This document shows, one piece after another, positions 33,010 to 42,642 of a stretch of DNA of 64,000 nucleotides. Numbering within the stretch: position 1 is the first letter of the stretch; every line of letters starts with the position of its first letter. A program made the position numbers and the translations under genes. The notes under the pieces were generated by a model, which saw nothing but the letters and a program-made list of their open reading frames with translations, did not search any database and was not told where the DNA came from. Origin of the DNA: Dyadobacter sp. (GTDB taxonomy: Bacteria; Bacteroidota; Bacteroidia; Cytophagales; Spirosomataceae); contig NZ_JAGIAS010000005.1 in assembly GCF_017744695.1 (NCBI RefSeq), positions 186,001 through 250,000 on the forward strand, in the 5' to 3' direction.

Positions 33010-33137
33010 GGAACATTAGTTATTAGTAGGGTGGGGAATTCATCGGCAAAATGTACATATTTTTAATTTACCTGCGCAACAAATCGTGAATTGATTAAAT
33101 TGGGTGGTCATCTTCTTAAACCTTTGAAATTCTTCAA

Positions 33138-34517
33138 ATGAAGCCTAATCGACGTAGTTTTCTCAAAAATGTAACAGCCGCTTCCGCTCTGTTAGCCACG
33201 GAAAGCATTGCCAAGCCTTTTCACATTATTAAGGACCTCAAAAAAATCAGTCCCAATGACAAGATCCGTTTCGCCACGATCGGAATGGGTATCCAGGGAC
33301 ACAGTGACACCAAGGCTGCGTTGCGCAGCTCGCAGGATGTAGAATTCGTTGCTGCTGCCGATTTGTACGACGGGCGACTGACCCGCGTGAAGGAACTATA
33401 TGGAAAGGATATTTTCACCACGCGCGACTACCGCCAGATCCTCGAAAGAAAGGATATCGACGCGGTTCTCGTCGTAACTCCCGACCACTGGCACGACCAT
33501 ATTACCAAGGCCGCATTGCAGGCCGGTAAGAATGTGTATTGTGAAAAGCCGATGGTACACCATATCAATGAAGGCCTGTCGGTGATCGATGCCTGGAAGA
33601 AGTCCGGCAAAACAATGCAGGTCGGCAGTCAGCGGATCAGCTCTGCTTCTTTTAAGGAAGCGAAACGCCTGTTCCAGGCGGGCGAGATCGGTGAGATCAA
33701 CTATGTAGAATCCAATAACGACCGTTTTAATGCCATCGGCGCATGGAACTATTCCATTCCGACCGACGCTTCGCCAAGCACCGTCGACTGGGATACTTAC
33801 CTCGGCGACGCGCCCAAGCGTGCATTCGATGCGAAACGCTTTTTCCGGTGGAGAAACTACCAGGATTATGGTACCGGCGTGGGGGGCGACCTGTTTGTAC
33901 ACCTTATAACAGGGGTGCATTTTGTGACCAACTCGCTTGGTCCCGAGCGCGTGATGTCTTCCGGCGAGCTTAGCTACTGGAAAGATGGTCGTGATGTGCC
34001 TGATGTCCTTGTGTCGATCCTGGATTATCCCAAAACCGATATTCATGCCAATTTCCAGATGGTACTTCGCGTGAACTTTGCGAATGCGGGCGCCATTGCG
34101 AACAACACCCGTATCATCGGTACCGAAGGGCAGATCGAATTTACCGAAAACAACCTGGTGCTTACGAAAAAGAAGTTGCCGAAAGCGCCCGGCATGGGAG
34201 GGTACGACAGCTTCAATACCTTCTCGGAGGCGCAGCAGAAGGAGTTTAAGAAACAATATGATGCCCAGTACCCGGAAGACACCCGGAGGGCTGAGCCGGT
34301 AAAAGAGGTGCGGTTCGAAGCGCCGAAAGAGGATGATGCGCATGCCAACCATTTCAGGGATTTCTTTGAAAACGTGAAGAAAGGCAGTGTCGGCACGGTC
34401 GAAGACCCGGTATTCGGCTTCCGTGCGGCGGCTCCGGTGCTGGCGTGTAATGAAAGTTATTTCAGCAAAAAGATCGTCCATTGGGACCCTGTGGCAATGA
34501 AAATGAAGAAGAAATAA
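33138..34517 (+). CDS. Exported Gfo/Idh/MocA-family oxidoreductase
   Basis: A 459-residue NAD(P)-dependent oxidoreductase with twin-arginine-like leader NRRSFLKNVTAASALL. The Rossmann motif is FATIGMGIQGHS, the dinucleotide loop follows (AAADLYDGR), VVTPDHWHDHI and YCEKPMVHH (the conserved E-K-P with the catalytic Lys) come next. The C-terminal alpha/beta domain carries substrate-binding motifs, GTGVGGDLFVHLITGVH. A leader on this enzyme suggests it acts in the periplasm with a bound cofactor, as found for the 3-keto-sugar and GH109-type branches. A near-consensus -7 element (AACCTTTG) lies 12 bp upstream. A strong terminator follows. It is probably the redox step acting with the DUF1080 protein (inference). 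Confidence 0.92.
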   Translation: MKPNRRSFLKNVTAASALLATESIAKPFHIIKDLKKISPNDKIRFATIGMGIQGHSDTKAALRSSQDVEFVAAADLYDGRLTRVKELYGKDIFTTRDYRQILERKDIDAVLVVTPDHWHDHITKAALQAGKNVYCEKPMVHHINEGLSVIDAWKKSGKTMQVGSQRISSASFKEAKRLFQAGEIGEINYVESNNDRFNAIGAWNYSIPTDASPSTVDWDTYLGDAPKRAFDAKRFFRWRNYQDYGTGVGGDLFVHLITGVHFVTNSLGPERVMSSGELSYWKDGRDVPDVLVSILDYPKTDIHANFQMVLRVNFANAGAIANNTRIIGTEGQIEFTENNLVLTKKKLPKAPGMGGYDSFNTFSEAQQKEFKKQYDAQYPEDTRRAEPVKEVRFEAPKEDDAHANHFRDFFENVKKGSVGTVEDPVFGFRAAAPVLACNESYFSKKIVHWDPVAMKMKKK

Positions 34518-34532
34518 AAACCTTCATACCGG

Positions 34533-34562
34533 GCGGGAGATGCACAACATCTCCCGCTTTTG
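34533..34562 (+). terminator. Rho-independent terminator
   Basis: A perfect 10-bp stem, GCGGGAGATG / CATCTCCCGC, with loop CACAA, directly followed by TTTTG, 15 bp after the Gfo/Idh/MocA stop. It separates that gene from the esterase gene. Confidence 0.88.
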
Positions 34563-34593
34563 TTATTTCAACCCAAATCCAACTGTTTCTGGT

Positions 34594-35454
34594 ATGAAGA
34601 TCATTGCTACGATTGCGTTGGCCGCAATGCTGGCCGTCCCGGCGCTTGCCCAGACGGGGAAGGTGCTCGATAATCTTTCGTTACCCTCCAAGGTGCTCAA
34701 ATCCGAAAGGAAGTTTGCTGTTTACCTGCCGCCCGACTACGCGACCTCCGAGCGGAGCTACCCGGTGATGTACCTGCTGCACGGCGCCGGCGACGATCAT
34801 ACCGGTTGGGTGCAGTTCGGCGAGGTGCTGCACATTGCCGATAAGGCCATTAGCGAGGGCAAAGCCACACCGATGATCATCGTCATGCCGGATGCGAATA
34901 CCGGAAGGAGAGGGTATTTCAATGATGTAAAGGGCGACTGGAACTACGAAGACTTTTTCTTCACCGAACTGATGCCTTATGTCGAAAAGAAATTCCGCAT
35001 TAAAGGTGAAAAACGGTATCGTGCCATTGCCGGGCTTTCGATGGGCGGCGGCGGGAGCTTCATGTACGCATTGCACCATCCTGAATTGTTTTCATCGGCC
35101 TGTCCGCTCAGCGCGTCTATGGGCCCTATTACTCTGGAAGACGCCAAAAAGAATCTCATCAGAAACAACCCGAATATCGCCGACTCAACGGTAGAAAGAT
35201 ATTACAACCGGCATAGCGCGCTCGCATTGATCAATAACATTGCCGACGATCAGAAAAAGGCTGTGCGTTGGTACATTGATTGCGGCGACGATGATTTCCT
35301 CTATGAAGGGAACAGTCTGGTCCATATTGCATTGCGTAAGAAAGAAGTTCCGCACGAGTTCCGTGTACGCGAGGGCGGGCACACATGGACCTACTGGCGC
35401 GAATCGTTGCCGGAAGTACTGGCATTCGTTTCCCAAGCATTTCATCAGTACTGA
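34594..35454 (+). CDS. Secreted esterase (feruloyl/acetyl-xylan esterase D-like)
   Basis: A 286-residue alpha/beta hydrolase of the esterase D family. The signal peptide (IATIALAAMLAVPALAQ) starts at the ATG at 34594. The core shows FAVYLPPDYATSERSYPVMY, then LLHGAGDD. The nucleophile sits in AGLSMGGGGSF, the Asp in YIDCGDDDFLY and the His in REGGHTWTYW, so the catalytic triad is complete. Relatives remove ferulate or acetyl groups from plant xylan. It is followed after 5 bp by the SDR gene, indicating one transcript. The preceding terminator isolates it from the oxidoreductase gene. Confidence 0.9.
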   Translation: MKIIATIALAAMLAVPALAQTGKVLDNLSLPSKVLKSERKFAVYLPPDYATSERSYPVMYLLHGAGDDHTGWVQFGEVLHIADKAISEGKATPMIIVMPDANTGRRGYFNDVKGDWNYEDFFFTELMPYVEKKFRIKGEKRYRAIAGLSMGGGGSFMYALHHPELFSSACPLSASMGPITLEDAKKNLIRNNPNIADSTVERYYNRHSALALINNIADDQKKAVRWYIDCGDDDFLYEGNSLVHIALRKKEVPHEFRVREGGHTWTYWRESLPEVLAFVSQAFHQY

Positions 35455-35459
35455 TCGCC

Positions 35460-36245
35460 ATGGTACAGGACGTTTTACCGGGCATCAAACAGTTTGACCT
35501 TACAGGAAAGGTCGCCATTGTCACGGGCGGCTCCAAGGGGCTCGGGCTGGCCATGGCGGCCGGCCTGGCCTCTGCGGGCTGCGATATTTTGCTGGTCAAC
35601 CGGAGTGCTGTCGATGGTGAGCGGAGTGCTGCGGAGCTATGCATTTCGTTCGGGACGCGCGTGCTTTCCTATGCGGCTGATATTACCAGCGAAGCGCAGG
35701 TGCATGCGATGGTGGCTTTTGCCCTGGAAAGTTTCGGGAAAATCGATATACTCATCAACAGCGCGGGAATCAATATCCGCGGGCCGATCGACGAGCTGTC
35801 GACGACGGATTTCAAGCATGTCATGGATGTGAACGTGACCGGTACCTGGCTGGCATGCCGGGCCGTGACACCGCATATGAAGGCGCAGCACAGCGGCCGC
35901 ATTATCAACCTCGCAAGTACGCTGGGGCTGGTAGGGCTCGCCAATCGTACGCCTTACACCGCCAGCAAAGGGGCCATCGTGCAAATGACCCGTGCATTGG
36001 CATTAGAACTTGCACCGTTCGACATTATGGTGAACGCCATATGTCCGGGCCCGTTCCTCACCGAGATGAATATTCCGATCGCCGAGAGCGACGATGCCCG
36101 TGATATTATCCTCGGCGCTACTGCCCTCCGCCGCTGGGGCCATTTGCATGAAATACAGGGCGCTGCCATATTTTTGGCCAGTGATGCGGCCAGTTATATG
36201 GTAGGTTCTGTCCTCACAGTCGATGGCGGGTGGACGGCCCGTTAA
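35460..36245 (+). CDS. SDR-family oxidoreductase (gluconate 5-dehydrogenase-like)
   Basis: A 261-residue classical SDR. The start ATG at 35460 is 5 bp after the esterase stop and gives IKQFDLTGKVAIVTGGSKGLG, the usual distance to the Rossmann loop. NSAGINIRGP, the catalytic Ser in IINLASTLG and the Y-x-x-x-K in YTASKGAI are all present, followed by NAICPGPFLTEMN and the C-terminal GSVLTVDGGWTA. The pattern is closest to 3-oxoacyl-ACP reductase/gluconate 5-dehydrogenase-type enzymes. Coupling to the secreted esterase suggests a sugar-derived substrate, which is inference. Transcription probably ends at the hairpin at 36371. Confidence 0.9.
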   Translation: MVQDVLPGIKQFDLTGKVAIVTGGSKGLGLAMAAGLASAGCDILLVNRSAVDGERSAAELCISFGTRVLSYAADITSEAQVHAMVAFALESFGKIDILINSAGINIRGPIDELSTTDFKHVMDVNVTGTWLACRAVTPHMKAQHSGRIINLASTLGLVGLANRTPYTASKGAIVQMTRALALELAPFDIMVNAICPGPFLTEMNIPIAESDDARDIILGATALRRWGHLHEIQGAAIFLASDAASYMVGSVLTVDGGWTAR

Positions 36246-36812
36246 TCACTTTTTAATCTCATAAAATGTAATTTTTAAAAGATTGAATCGTTTAAAAGGG
36301 CCCGTTTATGAGTAGGTCTGCAAAAATCAGATAAGTTTCTGCAAAATTGCTATTAATATCTTCATAAATGCCGTTTCCATGCAATGGGAGCGGTTTTTTA
36401 ATGTCCGTCCAACTAGTTGCTGCGTATAGAGACCGGTTAAGCGTATACGTTAAGTAACTAGTGGTTATTTTTCAAGAAAACATATTCAGAAAGCATGAAT
36501 GCTTGTTTATGTAAATAATTTCATATCTTTTTGTACATCCGGTTACCCATACAGTCCACCTCGGTATTGCCGGATTACAAAATATAACATTTTCGAGTTT
36601 ATCTCCCCTGTCAAGTATAAATAAATCGCTCTCCGGTTACGAGCGATAATTTGAAAATAGGACTTTTAAAATTATTAGTAAGATAAATTGTGTATGGTAG
36701 ACACTTCTCTGACTTGTTGAAAAACAAGGGCTTATGTATGAAACCCAGTTGTAATATCTTTTCATTTTTTTATAATTTTTTTAACTATCTACTATCTATC
36801 TATACTTAATCT
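36246..36812. other. 567-bp AT-rich intergenic region ahead of susC
   Basis: No gene is supported here. The first part holds a terminator (36371-36399) and a direct repeat TCTGCAAAA (36317 and 36338). Further on, 36436-36452 is a near-palindrome around GTATAC (TTAAgCGTATACGTTAA) that could be a regulator site. The last 150 bp is very AT-rich with long T runs, typical of susC leaders. No exact TAnnTTTG was found; TATCTTTTTG near 36525 is the nearest match. Confidence 0.55.
36371..36399 (+). terminator. Rho-independent terminator
   Basis: The stem CCGTTTCCAT / ATGGGAGCGG (eight Watson-Crick pairs plus two G-U) with loop GCA is followed by six T. It lies 126 bp downstream of the SDR stop and could also act as an attenuator in a longer leader. 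Confidence 0.75.
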
Positions 36813-39800
36813 ATGATGATTTCTGAACGGGAAAAGTACCGGAGCCTAACACGGTATTTTTACTCCCTTCTGTTGACCCTGTTGGTCATGACCGGTGCGT
36901 ACGCTCAGGATGTAACGGTGAAGGGAAAAGTGAATGATGAGCAAGGGCAGGGGCTGCCCGGCGTGAGCGTCCTGGTGAAAGGGACGTCGACGGGCACAGT
37001 GACGGACGTTGAAGGGAACTACACAGTGAATGCGCCGGGTACGGCAACGCTCGTGTTTTCTTTCATCGGGTACATTACGCAGGAGATTCCATTGGGCAAC
37101 AAAACGAGCCTGGATGTGAAAATGGCAACGGACACCAAAGCACTTGACGAGGTCGTGGTCGTGGGTTATGGTACTGCCAAGAAAGCAACCCTGACCGGTT
37201 CGGTAACAGCCGTGAAAGGTGCTGAACTGCAAAAGGCTCCTTCTACCAACCTTTCCAATACGCTGGGCGGTCGTTTGCCGGGTGTTTCGGCGGTGCAGTC
37301 GAGCGGTGAGCCAGGTTATGACGGTTCGGCGATCCGTATCCGCGGTACCAACTCACTGGGGAACAGCAATGCGCTGATCGTCGTGGACGGTGTTCCTAAC
37401 CGTTCCGGTGGTCTCGACCGTTTGAACCCTGCCGACATTGAGAGTATTTCGGTACTGAAAGATGCGGCTGCGGCGATCTACGGTTCACGTGCGGGTAACG
37501 GGGTTATCCTGATTACCACCAAACGTGGAAAGAGCGGTAAGCCACAGCTTTCATACGACCTGAACCTCGGTATGGGCCAGCCTACGCGCACACCGAAAAT
37601 GTCGAATGCTGCTGAGTATGCCACTATCCGTAACGAGTTGCAGATCTATGACAACCTGCCGGTTAATCAATGGACAGGTGCATTGCAGGGTTTCAATACC
37701 AACGGCGCTTACACCCGTACCGACAACGGAAACGTGCTGAGCGCGGTGTTCACCCCGACCGACCTTCAGAAGTTCCGCGACGGCTCCGACCCGCTGATCC
37801 ACCCGAATACCGACTGGTATGGCTCGGTGATCCGCAAATGGTCTCCGCAGCAGCGCCACAACCTGCAATTGACAGGAGGTAGCGAAAACATCAAGTACCT
37901 TGCTTCGTTGGGCTACATCAACCAGGAAGGTAACTATGTGAATTCGGCCACAGGTTACAAGCAATACGACATGCGTGTGAACCTCGATACGAAGATCAAC
38001 AAATACGTGACCGCGAAGCTGGGCGTAGTGCTGCGCGAGGAATTCCGCCGCTTCCCGAACGGTGGTGGCGCGGGAGATATCTTCCGTATGCTGATGCGCG
38101 GTAAACCGACCGAAATCGCGATCTGGCCGGACGGCCGGCCGGGTCCGGATATCGAGAACGGACAAAACCCTGCGGTAATCACGACCAACACGACTGGTTA
38201 TAACAACGACAAACGTGATTACATCCAGACCAACGGTCAACTGGATATCGATGTGCCTGGCGTACCGGGGCTGAAGGTAACGGCAATGGCAGCGGTGGAT
38301 AAGCAAATGCGTCGTCAGAAGTCATTCCAGAAACCCTGGACACTTTACTATTGGGATAAGAAGACCTACGAAGAGGACGGCGTAACGCCATTCCTGACCG
38401 GAACCGTTCGTTCGACCTTCAACGATCCTCGTTTGACAGAAACTTCTTCTCAGGAGCTTTCGATCCAGCTGACTGGACAGGCTTCTTACGAGAAGACAAT
38501 CGGCGCGCATAATTTCAATGCCATGGTAGGTATCCAGCGTGAGACTGTGGATGCCGATGGCTTCTTCGCATACCGTCGTTACTTTATCTCTCCGGTAGTT
38601 GACCAGCTTTTTGCAGGTGGTACGCCTGAGCAGAACATCGGTAACTCAGGTACCAACAACGGAGACCTTTACAAGCGTGCACGTTTGAGCTACTTCGGTC
38701 GTGTGGGTTACAACTACAAGGAAAAATACCTTGCCGAATTCCTGTGGCGTGCGGATGGTTCATATGTATTCCCGAAAGACGGCCGTTTCGGTTTCTTCCC
38801 GGGGGTTTCGGCGGGATGGCGTATTTCTGAAGAAGGTTTCTGGAAAAACAATATCCACTTCGTGAACAACGTGAAATTGCGTGCATCGTGGGGACAAATG
38901 GGTGCAGAGCCTTATTTGCTCGGTACAGAAACATTGGCTGAATACCAATACCTGAACACCATGGGCTTCGGTACCTACATCATCAATGACCAGGTGGCCA
39001 AAACTTTGCTCGAAAGCCGTGTAGCAAACAATACCTTCACGTGGGAGGTTGCTAACAACTCCAACTTCGGTATCGAAGGTACTTTGTGGAAGGACCGTAT
39101 CGCATTTGAAATCGACTACTTTATCAATAACCGTTCGAAGATCCTGATCCCTAAAACCGGTTCAACTCCTTCCAGCGCGGGTATCGATGGCAAGCTTCCA
39201 CCTCAAAACCTTGGAAAGCTGCAAAACAAAGGGTTTGAATTCAAAGTTAGCTACGACGGAAGCGTTGACAACTTTACCTACTCAGTGGGTGTGAATGGTG
39301 GTTATGCCAAAAATACGATCAAGTACTGGGATGAAACGCCCGGTGCTCCTTCCTACCAGCGCACAACCGGAAAGCCTTACCAGGCATTCCTCGCTTACCA
39401 GTATGATGGCGTTTTCGCGGACCAGGCTGCGATCGATGCAAATACCCTGGATTACAGCGGTATTACGGGAACACTTCGCCCGGGTGATATGAAGTTCAAG
39501 GATATTAACGGCGATGGTAAAATTACCGCTGACGACAAAGTTCGCTCGGATAAAACAAACCGTCCGCAGTTCACCGGTGGTGTGAATATCAACCTTGGCT
39601 ACAAGGCGTTCGATTTGGCGATCCTCTTCCAGGGAACACTGGGTGGGTTGCAGTACATCGGACAAACAGAGTCGGGTGACATTGGTAACTACCTGCAATA
39701 TGCGTACGACCACCGCTGGACGATCGACAACCCAAGCTCGACCGACCCACGCCTGGCTAACCGTAACAACACGTATTATACCAACTTCGACAACGCAGGT

Positions 39801-40043
39801 GCAAACACTTACTACCTGAAGAGCAATAACTATCTGCGTCTGAAAAATATCGAATTGGGCTATAACCTGCCTTCGGAAATTGGTTCGAAAATCGGTGTAG
39901 GCAACCTGCGCGTGTATGTGAACGGTTTGAACCTGATCACCTTCGACAAGATCAAGATCTGGGACCCGGAAGCGACTTCTACCAACGGACAATACTATCC
40001 GCAGTCGCGAGTTCTTAATGCAGGTGTACGTGTAACTTTCTAA
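36813..40043 (+). CDS. SusC/RagA-family TonB-dependent outer membrane transporter
   Basis: A 1076-residue TonB-dependent importer of the SusC/RagA family. The signal peptide ends GAYAQ at about residue 31. A carboxypeptidase-like regulatory domain follows (VTVKGKVNDEQGQGLPGVSV), then the TonB box-like region DEVVVVGYGT and the plug domain (GRLPGVSAVQ, VDGVPNRSGG, ISVLKDAAAAIYGSRAGNG, with the signature AIYG-S-R-A-x-G-V-I). A 22-stranded barrel makes up the rest, ending in NAGVRVTF. It imports oligosaccharides or peptides bound by the SusD partner encoded 10 bp downstream. There is no anti-sigma or two-component regulator gene next to it. ATGs at 36813 and 36816 are equivalent candidates. Confidence 0.95.
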   Translation: MMISEREKYRSLTRYFYSLLLTLLVMTGAYAQDVTVKGKVNDEQGQGLPGVSVLVKGTSTGTVTDVEGNYTVNAPGTATLVFSFIGYITQEIPLGNKTSLDVKMATDTKALDEVVVVGYGTAKKATLTGSVTAVKGAELQKAPSTNLSNTLGGRLPGVSAVQSSGEPGYDGSAIRIRGTNSLGNSNALIVVDGVPNRSGGLDRLNPADIESISVLKDAAAAIYGSRAGNGVILITTKRGKSGKPQLSYDLNLGMGQPTRTPKMSNAAEYATIRNELQIYDNLPVNQWTGALQGFNTNGAYTRTDNGNVLSAVFTPTDLQKFRDGSDPLIHPNTDWYGSVIRKWSPQQRHNLQLTGGSENIKYLASLGYINQEGNYVNSATGYKQYDMRVNLDTKINKYVTAKLGVVLREEFRRFPNGGGAGDIFRMLMRGKPTEIAIWPDGRPGPDIENGQNPAVITTNTTGYNNDKRDYIQTNGQLDIDVPGVPGLKVTAMAAVDKQMRRQKSFQKPWTLYYWDKKTYEEDGVTPFLTGTVRSTFNDPRLTETSSQELSIQLTGQASYEKTIGAHNFNAMVGIQRETVDADGFFAYRRYFISPVVDQLFAGGTPEQNIGNSGTNNGDLYKRARLSYFGRVGYNYKEKYLAEFLWRADGSYVFPKDGRFGFFPGVSAGWRISEEGFWKNNIHFVNNVKLRASWGQMGAEPYLLGTETLAEYQYLNTMGFGTYIINDQVAKTLLESRVANNTFTWEVANNSNFGIEGTLWKDRIAFEIDYFINNRSKILIPKTGSTPSSAGIDGKLPPQNLGKLQNKGFEFKVSYDGSVDNFTYSVGVNGGYAKNTIKYWDETPGAPSYQRTTGKPYQAFLAYQYDGVFADQAAIDANTLDYSGITGTLRPGDMKFKDINGDGKITADDKVRSDKTNRPQFTGGVNINLGYKAFDLAILFQGTLGGLQYIGQTESGDIGNYLQYAYDHRWTIDNPSSTDPRLANRNNTYYTNFDNAGANTYYLKSNNYLRLKNIELGYNLPSEIGSKIGVGNLRVYVNGLNLITFDKIKIWDPEATSTNGQYYPQSRVLNAGVRVTF

Positions 40044-40053
40044 GATTTAAAAA

Positions 40054-41934
40054 ATGAAACTGAGTTATAAAAATTGGATTTTTCTGGCGGCGCTGGCCAC
40101 ATCCGGGCTCGTGTCGTGCGACACTGACTTTCTGGATGTAACGCCGCCCACCGAAATCCCTACCGACGAGGTGTGGAAGGATGGTGCTTTGGCCGAAGGT
40201 TTTGTGACAGGTATTTATCAAGGGCTTCAACAAGGCGGTTTCAGCGAGCAAATGCTGGCGTCGCTGACAGACGAAGCGGTATTTACCCACACAGGTCGTA
40301 ACATTAATACGATAAATGAAGGTAGTTTGAGTCCTTCCAACCTGGGTTGGGTGGATGATACCTATGGATGGGGACCCATGTATACCCGTATCCGTGCGAC
40401 CAACCAGGCGATTCAGAATTTGCCGACTGCTACTTTCGCGGATCAGACTTTGAAGGACCGCTTGAAAGGCGAGGCACACTTCATGCGTGCTTATTACTAT
40501 CAGCAGTTGGTGCGTTACTACGGTTCGGTACCTCTTATTACGAAAGTGTATGCGTTGAATGAGGATTACTCTGTGGAACGGAATACTTTCGAAGAATGCG
40601 TGAAGTTCATCGTAGCCGATTGCGACAGCGCTGCCACATTGTTGAAAGGAAAGACTGAGCAGAAAGGCCGTGCTACGGAAGCGTCAGCATTGGCATTGAA
40701 GTCCCGGATTTTGTTGTACGCTGCGAGCGATCTGCACGACATTCCTACCGCAAAGGCGAAGTCGGCGTTGTTTGCTGCTTATCCGAAACCTGAGTTCCTG
40801 GGTTATGTCAGCGGCGACCGCAAAGCACGCTGGACGGCCGCACAGGCTGCTGCGAAAGCTGCGCTGGACGCGAAACCAGGTTATAAACTTAACCTGACGG
40901 CTCCCGTTACCGCAGAGCAAGGCAAGATTAACTATATCTCGATCGCCATGGGCGGATACAGTGCCGACAAATCCCTGGATGCTACCGGTGGCGACGATAT
41001 TATCTTTGGCCGCTATTTTACAGCCAGCCAGACTTCGGATGGTGCACGCCAGACTGGTTTGAACAACGGACCTAACGGCTATCACAACTGGGCTGGTAAC
41101 ACGCCGATCGGTTTGCTGGTAGATGATTATGAAATGATGGACGGGACGCCATTCGCATGGACGAACCCTAAGCACAAAGCGAATCCTTACGTGAACCGCG
41201 ACCCGCGTTTCTACGCAACCGTGATGTATGATGGTGCCAACTGGAAACCGCGTCCTTCCGATGCGAAAGACCCTGCCAACCAGATTCAGACCGGTGCTTA
41301 CGACTTGCTCGACGAGAAGGGCACGTTGTTTAACCGCAAAGGACTGGATACCCGTAGCAGCTCGATCGAAGACTGGAATGGAAGCCGTACCGGTTACTAC
41401 ATGCGTAAGTTCATCGACCCGAACCCGTCGCTGTACGATAACACCGACCGCCAGAATATTCCATGGCCGTTCTTCCGTGTAACCGAAGCAGCATTCAACT
41501 ACATCGAGGCGAGCATTGAATTGGGCCAGGATGCCGTTGCTTTGGAATGGCTGAACAAGATTCGTTTCCGCGCGGGGATGCCTGCATTGAAGGTTTCAGG
41601 TGCGGCTTTGAAAGAGGCTTACCGTCATGAAAAACGCATTGAAATGGCTTACGAGGAGCAGCGCTACCACGATGCACGTCGCTGGATGATCGCTCCGACT
41701 ACTTTGGGCCGTTCGCTGCAGTTCATTACCGTGATCGGTAAGTTCAAGCCAGGCAAGTCGATGAAGGAGCCGTATCACTACGATCCGACCGTTTACGACT
41801 ACACCTACACACCGACCGAGGATAAATCGCACGAAAACCGTACTTGGGTGGATAAGATGTATTTCCGTCCTTTCAGCCGCGACGAAATCAACCGTAATGC
41901 GAAGCTGATTCAAAATCCGGGTTACGACAAGTAA
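40054..41934 (+). CDS. SusD/RagB-family nutrient-binding lipoprotein
   Basis: The surface lipoprotein lid of the SusC transporter, 626 residues. The leader ends GLVSC, with the lipidated Cys near residue 23, followed by DTDFLDVTPPTEIPTDEVW, the typical SusD start. TPR-like helices follow (TRIRATNQAIQNLP, HFMRAYYYQQLVRYYG), and the C-terminal region has YIEASIELGQDAVALEWLN and YRHEKRIEMAYEEQRYHDAR, the family's diagnostic block. The ligand is unknown; the pair lacks adjacent glycosidases, so the locus is not a complete polysaccharide utilisation locus. A strong terminator follows. Confidence 0.95.
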   Translation: MKLSYKNWIFLAALATSGLVSCDTDFLDVTPPTEIPTDEVWKDGALAEGFVTGIYQGLQQGGFSEQMLASLTDEAVFTHTGRNINTINEGSLSPSNLGWVDDTYGWGPMYTRIRATNQAIQNLPTATFADQTLKDRLKGEAHFMRAYYYQQLVRYYGSVPLITKVYALNEDYSVERNTFEECVKFIVADCDSAATLLKGKTEQKGRATEASALALKSRILLYAASDLHDIPTAKAKSALFAAYPKPEFLGYVSGDRKARWTAAQAAAKAALDAKPGYKLNLTAPVTAEQGKINYISIAMGGYSADKSLDATGGDDIIFGRYFTASQTSDGARQTGLNNGPNGYHNWAGNTPIGLLVDDYEMMDGTPFAWTNPKHKANPYVNRDPRFYATVMYDGANWKPRPSDAKDPANQIQTGAYDLLDEKGTLFNRKGLDTRSSSIEDWNGSRTGYYMRKFIDPNPSLYDNTDRQNIPWPFFRVTEAAFNYIEASIELGQDAVALEWLNKIRFRAGMPALKVSGAALKEAYRHEKRIEMAYEEQRYHDARRWMIAPTTLGRSLQFITVIGKFKPGKSMKEPYHYDPTVYDYTYTPTEDKSHENRTWVDKMYFRPFSRDEINRNAKLIQNPGYDK

Positions 41935-41958
41935 CAGATTTTGAACAAACTACCTGAT

Positions 41959-41999
41959 AAACTGCCCGTGCTGTCACAGTACGGGCAGTTTTCTTTTTT
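41959..41999 (+). terminator. Strong Rho-independent terminator after susD
   Basis: AAACTGCCCGT pairs perfectly with ACGGGCAGTTT around the loop GCTGTCACAGT, in which the ends (CTGT/ACAG) can pair too, followed by TCTTTTTT. It lies 25 bp after the susD stop. Confidence 0.9.
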
Positions 42000-42185
42000 G
42001 AGGTTTTTTGAAGACAAATTCCCACAAAACGTGGATTTAGGTAAACACTATTAAACTAGTGGGATATTTGCAATTTACTTAAAATCAGTTAATTGTAAAC
42101 TTTGGCATAATCCTGTTGAAACAAACGGGCACAGTGCGAATGCACGAGGTCAAAAACATTAATAGTTGTCTAAAAAACAAGGATT

Positions 42186-42530
42186 ATGAAAAAGCTAGTA
42201 GTATCGGCATTTGCCCTGGCGCTCATCTCGTTTACTTCCGTTCAGGCCCAGACGGCCAGTCAGGCGACAGCTGATCATTCAGCGCATCAGGAAGCGGTGG
42301 CACAGAAAACAACGAAGGCAGACCAAAAAGAGAAGGTGGCCGTGAAACCGGAAGATCTGCCGGAAGGAATTCAGAAAACAATCAAAAGCGACGACTTTAA
42401 GGGCTGGACGGTGAAGAAGGCATTTCTGGTAACCGAGCCCGACAAAGCCCAATATTATGAACTGCAAGTAGCGAACGGCAAGGAAAATGCCCTCGTGAAA
42501 CTCGATAAAGACGGAAGAAATGTAGGATAA
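42186..42530 (+). CDS. Small secreted PepSY-like protein
   Basis: A 114-residue exported protein. The signal peptide (LVVSAFALALISFTSVQAQ) is followed by a low-complexity Ala/Gln/Lys linker (about 22-55). A small domain, LPEGIQKTIKSDDFKGWTVK, then YYELQVANGKENALVKLDKDGR, looks like one half of a beta-lactamase-inhibitor-like PepSY domain, as in many Bacteroidota secreted small proteins. The role is unknown; PepSY-like domains often bind or inhibit peptidases or sense envelope signals. It has a 251-bp upstream gap containing TAAACTTTG (near 42096), which is one base longer than a -7 consensus. A hairpin terminator follows. Confidence 0.78.
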   Translation: MKKLVVSAFALALISFTSVQAQTASQATADHSAHQEAVAQKTTKADQKEKVAVKPEDLPEGIQKTIKSDDFKGWTVKKAFLVTEPDKAQYYELQVANGKENALVKLDKDGRNVG

Positions 42531-42560
42531 CCATAGTATTCCTTCATTATTCAGTGACTG

Positions 42561-42584
42561 AGCCGGAGCGATCCGGCTTTTTTT
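42561..42584 (+). terminator. Rho-independent terminator
   Basis: AGCCGGA, loop GCGA, TCCGGCT, followed by seven T, 30 bp after the PepSY-like gene. Confidence 0.88.
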
Positions 42585-42601
42585 GTTTCCGGGCCGGTTG
42601 C

Positions 42602-42609
42602 TAACTTTG
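42602..42609 (+). promoter_or_regulatory. Promoter -7 element of the quinoprotein gene
   Basis: TAACTTTG exactly matches TAnnTTTG and lies 33 bp before the ATG at 42643. A TTTG at the end of the preceding terminator's T run is at a suitable -33 distance. Confidence 0.6.
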
Positions 42610-42642
42610 ACATCATATCTGAAATACCTAACCCATCATTGA

